NCBI GenBank assembly: GCA_946479125.1
Contig: CAMLET010000115.1
Span: 1 to 8,356 of the forward strand
DNA from: an uncultured Flavobacteriales bacterium
Lineage (GTDB): Bacteria; Bacteroidota; Bacteroidia; Flavobacteriales; Crocinitomicaceae
DNA: 8,356 nucleotides
Direction: 5' to 3'
A model generated the notes under the pieces. The model did no database searches, had not been told where the DNA came from, and saw only the letters and a program-made list of their open reading frames with translations. Of this stretch, positions 5,272-8,356 are shown piece by piece. Both the position numbers and the translations under genes were made by a program. Numbering within the stretch: position 1 is the stretch's first letter; each line of letters opens with the position of its first letter.

Positions 5272-5574
5272 ATGAGAAATCAGGTAACAATGGTTGGGCA
5301 GCTTGGTAAAGATGCTGACATCACGAAGTTTGAGAATGGATCTATCGTAGCACGTTTTCCGATTGCGGTAGACAATAATGCGGCAAAGGACTCGAAACCA
5401 AATTTCTATCGAATGTTTGCTTGGGGTAACACAGCAAATTTCATCCATGAATTTTGTAAAAAGGGTTCCAGACTGGCGGTGACCGGGCGATTGGTGAACA
5501 GAACTTTTGTTGGCGAGAATGGTGCTCCCGTTCGAGTGACAGAAGTAGAAGTCCGACAAGTGGTAATCTTGTAG
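5272..5574 (+). CDS. minimal single-stranded DNA-binding protein paralogue (SSB3)
   Basis: 100 residues, shorter than typical SSBs and about the length of PriB, a known tailless SSB descendant. It has 'NQVTMVGQLGKDADI', 'FYRMFAWG' (45-52), 'KGSRLAVTGRLVNRTF' and a final 'VTEVEVRQVVIL'. The loop between the strands before 'FYRMFAWG' is several residues shorter than in SSB1 and lacks the W40-equivalent aromatic. Phe45, Trp51 and Phe79 occupy the other aromatic positions. Tyr46 occupies the position of E. coli His55, whose change to Tyr (ssb-1) weakens the tetramer. The chain ends at the last strand, with no tail at all. The start follows ssb2 by 11 bases, with a purine-rich GAGTGAGG just before it. 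It is the last gene of the ssb set, with a terminator 54 bases after the stop. PriB itself is proteobacterial, so I do not call it priB. Confidence 0.87.
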   Translation: MRNQVTMVGQLGKDADITKFENGSIVARFPIAVDNNAAKDSKPNFYRMFAWGNTANFIHEFCKKGSRLAVTGRLVNRTFVGENGAPVRVTEVEVRQVVIL

Positions 5575-5612
5575 TTTTGAATAGTGGTCCATAGGATCCA
5601 CCTGTCGGATTT
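5549..5612 (+). other. inverted repeat flanking the ssb3 stop codon
   Basis: AAGTCCGACAAGTGG (5549-5563) can pair with CCACCTGTCGGATTT (5598-5612). Fourteen of 15 positions pair, one of them G-T, with one A-C mismatch, and the loop is 34 nt and contains the TAG stop (5572-5574). It recalls the stop-codon hairpin of ssb1, though with a much longer loop. Confidence 0.4.
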
Positions 5613-5627
5613 CAATGATATGCAGTG

Positions 5628-5675
5628 AAAAAGGCGTGTAGTGATGGAAAGACCATCTCTTACATGCCTTTTTTT
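5628..5675 (+). terminator. intrinsic terminator of the ssb genes
   Basis: The left arm 5633-5647 (GGCGTGTAGTGATGG) pairs with 5653-5668. There are 14 pairs, including two G-U, a small internal loop near 5642/5658-5659 and the loop AAAGA. An A5 run before the stem faces a T7 run (5669-5675) after it. Confidence 0.9.
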
Positions 5676-5752
5676 GATTTTTTAGCAATTATTCAACCGT
5701 AACTTTTCCTTAACCGTTGTATTTTCACACTTTATATTGCCCATATTATTTT

Positions 5753-8356
5753 TTGAAAACGAAAAACCCCACGAACTTGAGACAACTCTACATCTTATTC
5801 TTCGCGTTATTTTTTACCACTTTCGCTAATGCCCAGAAGATGACAATCAAAGCGAACGTGCAGGATACCAATTCAATGACGCCCGTTGGAAACGCCGTGG
5901 CAATGGTTATTCGAGTTCGAGATTCTGTATTATTGGGTTTCCAGAGAACCGATAATCAAGGTAATATTTCGTTTACACTTCCAATGGACACAGTTCAGTT
6001 GGTAGTGAAACATCCGAACTACGGACAATACAATTCTTACTTTTTTGGAAGTGCACAAAATCATGATTTTGAAATAAATCCTTTACCAATGCCTGATAAA
6101 TCGCGTTCGTTGAATGAGGTTGTCATTTTTGCAAACAAGGAACCGATCTATTATCGTGGTGATACGTTAATCTATGTAGCCGACAGTTTCAAGCTAAAGG
6201 AAAATGCTGTTGTTGAAGACTTGATCAAGAAACTTCCGGGAATGCAGGTTGATGCTAACGGTAAGATCACTAATCAAGGGAAAGAAATTGGTCAGGTGCT
6301 TGTTGACGGAGATGAGTTTTTCGGAAGCGATCCTACAATTGCAACTAAAAATCTTGCTGCTAGCGGAGTTGAAGAAGTAAAAGTTTACGAGAAGGATAGT
6401 GAAGATGGAACCGATGAGAAAATCCAGGTCCTCGATCTCAAACTCAAGGAAGATGCCAAGAAAGGTTACTTTGGAAAAGCTGATCTGGCGGGAGGAGTAA
6501 ACCAGTTTAAAACACCAAATCAAGGATTTTTTGAAGGTGAATTTTTGTTTAGTAAGTATTCAGCAAATACTAAACTTGCGATTTACGGATTAGGTTCAAA
6601 CACTCCAAAAACAAGCATCAGCGGTAACGATTTGAATAAATTCGGGATTAGCGAACGTGGAGGTTGGGGAAATGAATCCGACGATTTTGAAGGTTACGGA
6701 GGTAATCAGGATTACTCTGCAAATAGTAGTTCAGGTATTCCACAATCGTTTAAAGGAGGATTTTACTTAGATCAAAAGGTTTGGAAAGGTGGACGTTTCC
6801 GTGTGAATTACAGTCACAATGAGTTCACATTGAATTCAGGAACAAGCAGCCGTTCACAATATATCCTGACGGATACAACCTATACAACGGATGTTGAAGA
6901 GGTAACGAAATCGTACTACAAGAATGATGAAATTGGTTTCAAATTCACGCAGCAAATAGATTCACTTACGAAACTGGAGATTGAGCCAAAGTTCACATTT
7001 ACATCAAGTGGAAGTGATTTAAAAAGTTATACAGATTATAGATCAGAACGTGATACCTTGACCAGATCAACGGATATCGAAAATGTTTCTGATTCAAAAA
7101 CGATGGGAACCACAACAACCTTCAAATTAACAAAAGACTTTAAGAAGAAAAACAGACGTTTGATTGCACGCTATAAATTGGTGACAAGTGATGAAAACGG
7201 TGACGGATTTCTAAATACAGCGGATAGAGATGCTGCTACGGATACGCTCAATTACTCTTTCGATCAGAAGAAAGAAACGAGAAATGGAAGTATGGCAAAT
7301 ACGGGTTATTTGAACTATGTTGAGCCTTTGAGTAAAAAGTGGAAAATGGAGTTTGATTATGAATTGTATACCAATAATAATGATCAAAGGAAGTCGACAT
7401 TTAATGGTGTAAGCGGACAATACACTGATTTAGATTCTATTTTCTCCAATCAATTTGAAACGCAGCGTCAACAGCATAGAGCAGGTGTTTTTGGGATTTA
7501 CGAGAATGCTAAAATGAGAATATCGGCTGGTACCAGAGTTCGAACAATTAACATTGATAACCGTAATTTCTTCCAAGATACAGTAATCAATCAATCGTTG
7601 AATAACTTCCTTCCAAGGGTAGTTATGACGTACAAGTTTTCACAATCAAGCCGATTGAGAGTGCAGTACAATACGAACTCCAGTTTACCGTCGATTTCAC
7701 AATTACAACCTGTTTTGGACAACACAAATCCGAATAATCTACAGATTGGTAATCCGGATTTAGAACCGAATTACACGCATACAATTAATGTGTCTCACAA
7801 TGCTTGGAAAGGCTTGTCTGGATTCTATGTGTATTCCGGATTAAACCTGACGTATGATCAAAATGCATTCAGTACTTCTACAACTTATGATGCTTTCGGA
7901 AGTACGCGTTCGCAAACAATCAATGTGGATCACGCACAGTATATGTATTTCTGGGGTGGAACGGGATTCCCGATTCCAAAAGTGAAAGATATGCAAGCGC
8001 ATGTCAATGTGAATGGAAACTTCACAAGTACAGAAAACTTAATTAATGCACAGCAAAATATTTCAAGAAATGCTGGAATTGGTACAGACCTTTCACTAGA
8101 TTATAACGGTGATTCGTTGAACATCAGTCTTGGTGGTGGTTTTGACTACAACGCACCTTCAAATTCTTTAAGTTCAGTATCAAGTCAACCATACACGAAT
8201 TACAATGTTTTCACGGATATTAGTTGGACCTTGCCTTACCGTTGGTTCGTATCAACAGACGCGACTTACACGATCAATGCAGGTCGAACAAATGGATATA
8301 ACCAAAATTATGTGGTTTGGAATGCTTCAATTCAGCGTTCTTTCCTGAAAACTGGA
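5753..8356 (+). CDS. outer-membrane beta-barrel protein with CarboxypepD-like N-terminus (3' end outside window)
   Basis: The frame is open for 868 codons to the window end without a stop. No ATG lies between the upstream stop (5711-5713) and the mature part. The TTG at 5753 starts a good signal peptide: 'MKTKNPTNLRQ', then the hydrophobic 'LYILFFALFFTTFANA', with cleavage before QK at about residue 28. After this comes a small carboxypeptidase-regulatory-like sandwich (about 29-115), then a plug-like domain (about 120-250) with 'LNEVVIFA', 'LIKKLPGMQVDANG', 'VLVDGDEFFGSDP' and 'VEEVKVYEK'. A long region of alternating aromatic and polar strands typical of outer-membrane barrels follows. 'SLPSISQLQPVLDNTNPNNL' and 'IGNPDLEPNY' (about 642-672) are the hallmark of the PF14905 (OMP_b-brl_3) family. 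These proteins resemble TonB-dependent transporters, but most lack a known substrate, and no TonB box is obvious here. The gene follows the ssb terminator and is probably transcribed alone. Confidence 0.9.
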   Translation, partial: MKTKNPTNLRQLYILFFALFFTTFANAQKMTIKANVQDTNSMTPVGNAVAMVIRVRDSVLLGFQRTDNQGNISFTLPMDTVQLVVKHPNYGQYNSYFFGSAQNHDFEINPLPMPDKSRSLNEVVIFANKEPIYYRGDTLIYVADSFKLKENAVVEDLIKKLPGMQVDANGKITNQGKEIGQVLVDGDEFFGSDPTIATKNLAASGVEEVKVYEKDSEDGTDEKIQVLDLKLKEDAKKGYFGKADLAGGVNQFKTPNQGFFEGEFLFSKYSANTKLAIYGLGSNTPKTSISGNDLNKFGISERGGWGNESDDFEGYGGNQDYSANSSSGIPQSFKGGFYLDQKVWKGGRFRVNYSHNEFTLNSGTSSRSQYILTDTTYTTDVEEVTKSYYKNDEIGFKFTQQIDSLTKLEIEPKFTFTSSGSDLKSYTDYRSERDTLTRSTDIENVSDSKTMGTTTTFKLTKDFKKKNRRLIARYKLVTSDENGDGFLNTADRDAATDTLNYSFDQKKETRNGSMANTGYLNYVEPLSKKWKMEFDYELYTNNNDQRKSTFNGVSGQYTDLDSIFSNQFETQRQQHRAGVFGIYENAKMRISAGTRVRTINIDNRNFFQDTVINQSLNNFLPRVVMTYKFSQSSRLRVQYNTNSSLPSISQLQPVLDNTNPNNLQIGNPDLEPNYTHTINVSHNAWKGLSGFYVYSGLNLTYDQNAFSTSTTYDAFGSTRSQTINVDHAQYMYFWGGTGFPIPKVKDMQAHVNVNGNFTSTENLINAQQNISRNAGIGTDLSLDYNGDSLNISLGGGFDYNAPSNSLSSVSSQPYTNYNVFTDISWTLPYRWFVSTDATYTINAGRTNGYNQNYVVWNASIQRSFLKTG

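Noticed and set aside
4491..5574. ssb triplet as part of a phage or conjugative element
   Set aside because: No integrase, relaxase, phage or transfer gene is visible on either side. The flanks are ordinary chromosomal repair and envelope genes.
5257..5688. 143-codon minus-strand frame opposite ssb3
   Set aside because: It covers ssb3 and the terminator hairpin in reverse; the composition is not protein-like and ssb3 is well supported.

Overview
The window looks like chromosomal DNA of a Bacteroidota, most likely a flavobacterium-like lineage. The signs are an OmpA protein with an extra beta-sandwich domain, a PF14905-type outer-membrane barrel, SSBs of the flavobacterial 'MSTLKNKV' type, AT-rich start regions with little Shine-Dalgarno sequence, and TAnnTTTG-like promoter elements. 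A narrower placement (for example Crocinitomicaceae) would be a guess. I see no insertion sequence, CRISPR array, tRNA or rRNA.

Layout. (1) 1-819 (+): the 3' part of an OmpA-family cell-envelope gene, followed by two hairpins, the second a strong terminator with a GAAA loop (900-931). (2) 820-1158: a 339-base gap holding those hairpins and, at its end, a repeat-bearing promoter-like region. (3) 1159-2232 (+): an unrecognised protein with a lipoprotein signal and several membrane segments, convergent with (4) a minus-strand block read from 4241 down to 2257: a small secreted protein with a TonB-C-like tail, an AraC-HTH/O6-alkylguanine transferase (ada-like), and a 2OG-Fe(II) dioxygenase (alkB-like) overlapping ada by 4 nt. 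(5) 4242-4490: a divergent regulatory region with palindromes. (6) 4491-5574 (+): three consecutive ssDNA-binding-protein genes, all short and all without the acidic C-terminal tip, closed by a clear terminator (5628-5675). (7) 5753 to the window end (+): the first 868 codons of an outer-membrane beta-barrel protein, probably starting at TTG.

How it fits together. The centre is a DNA-repair neighbourhood. The ada-alkB pair would deal with alkylated bases (direct alkyl transfer and oxidative demethylation), and its upstream gap contains the string AAAAGCGCAAGA, matching the B-box half of the E. coli Ada box as I remember it. The divergent ssb triplet encodes OB-fold ssDNA binders that have drifted apart in stages. 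SSB1 keeps most of the aromatic DNA-stacking positions, SSB2 and SSB3 lose different ones, and none can recruit partners through the usual C-tail. Between ssb1 and ssb2 a 12-bp hairpin has the ssb1 stop codon starting in its loop, and a bipartite motif (CCACAACTT-N10-AACAATC) occurs before both ssb1 and ssb2. These are the least explained parts of the window and the best candidates for something undescribed. The flanking envelope genes look unrelated to the repair block.
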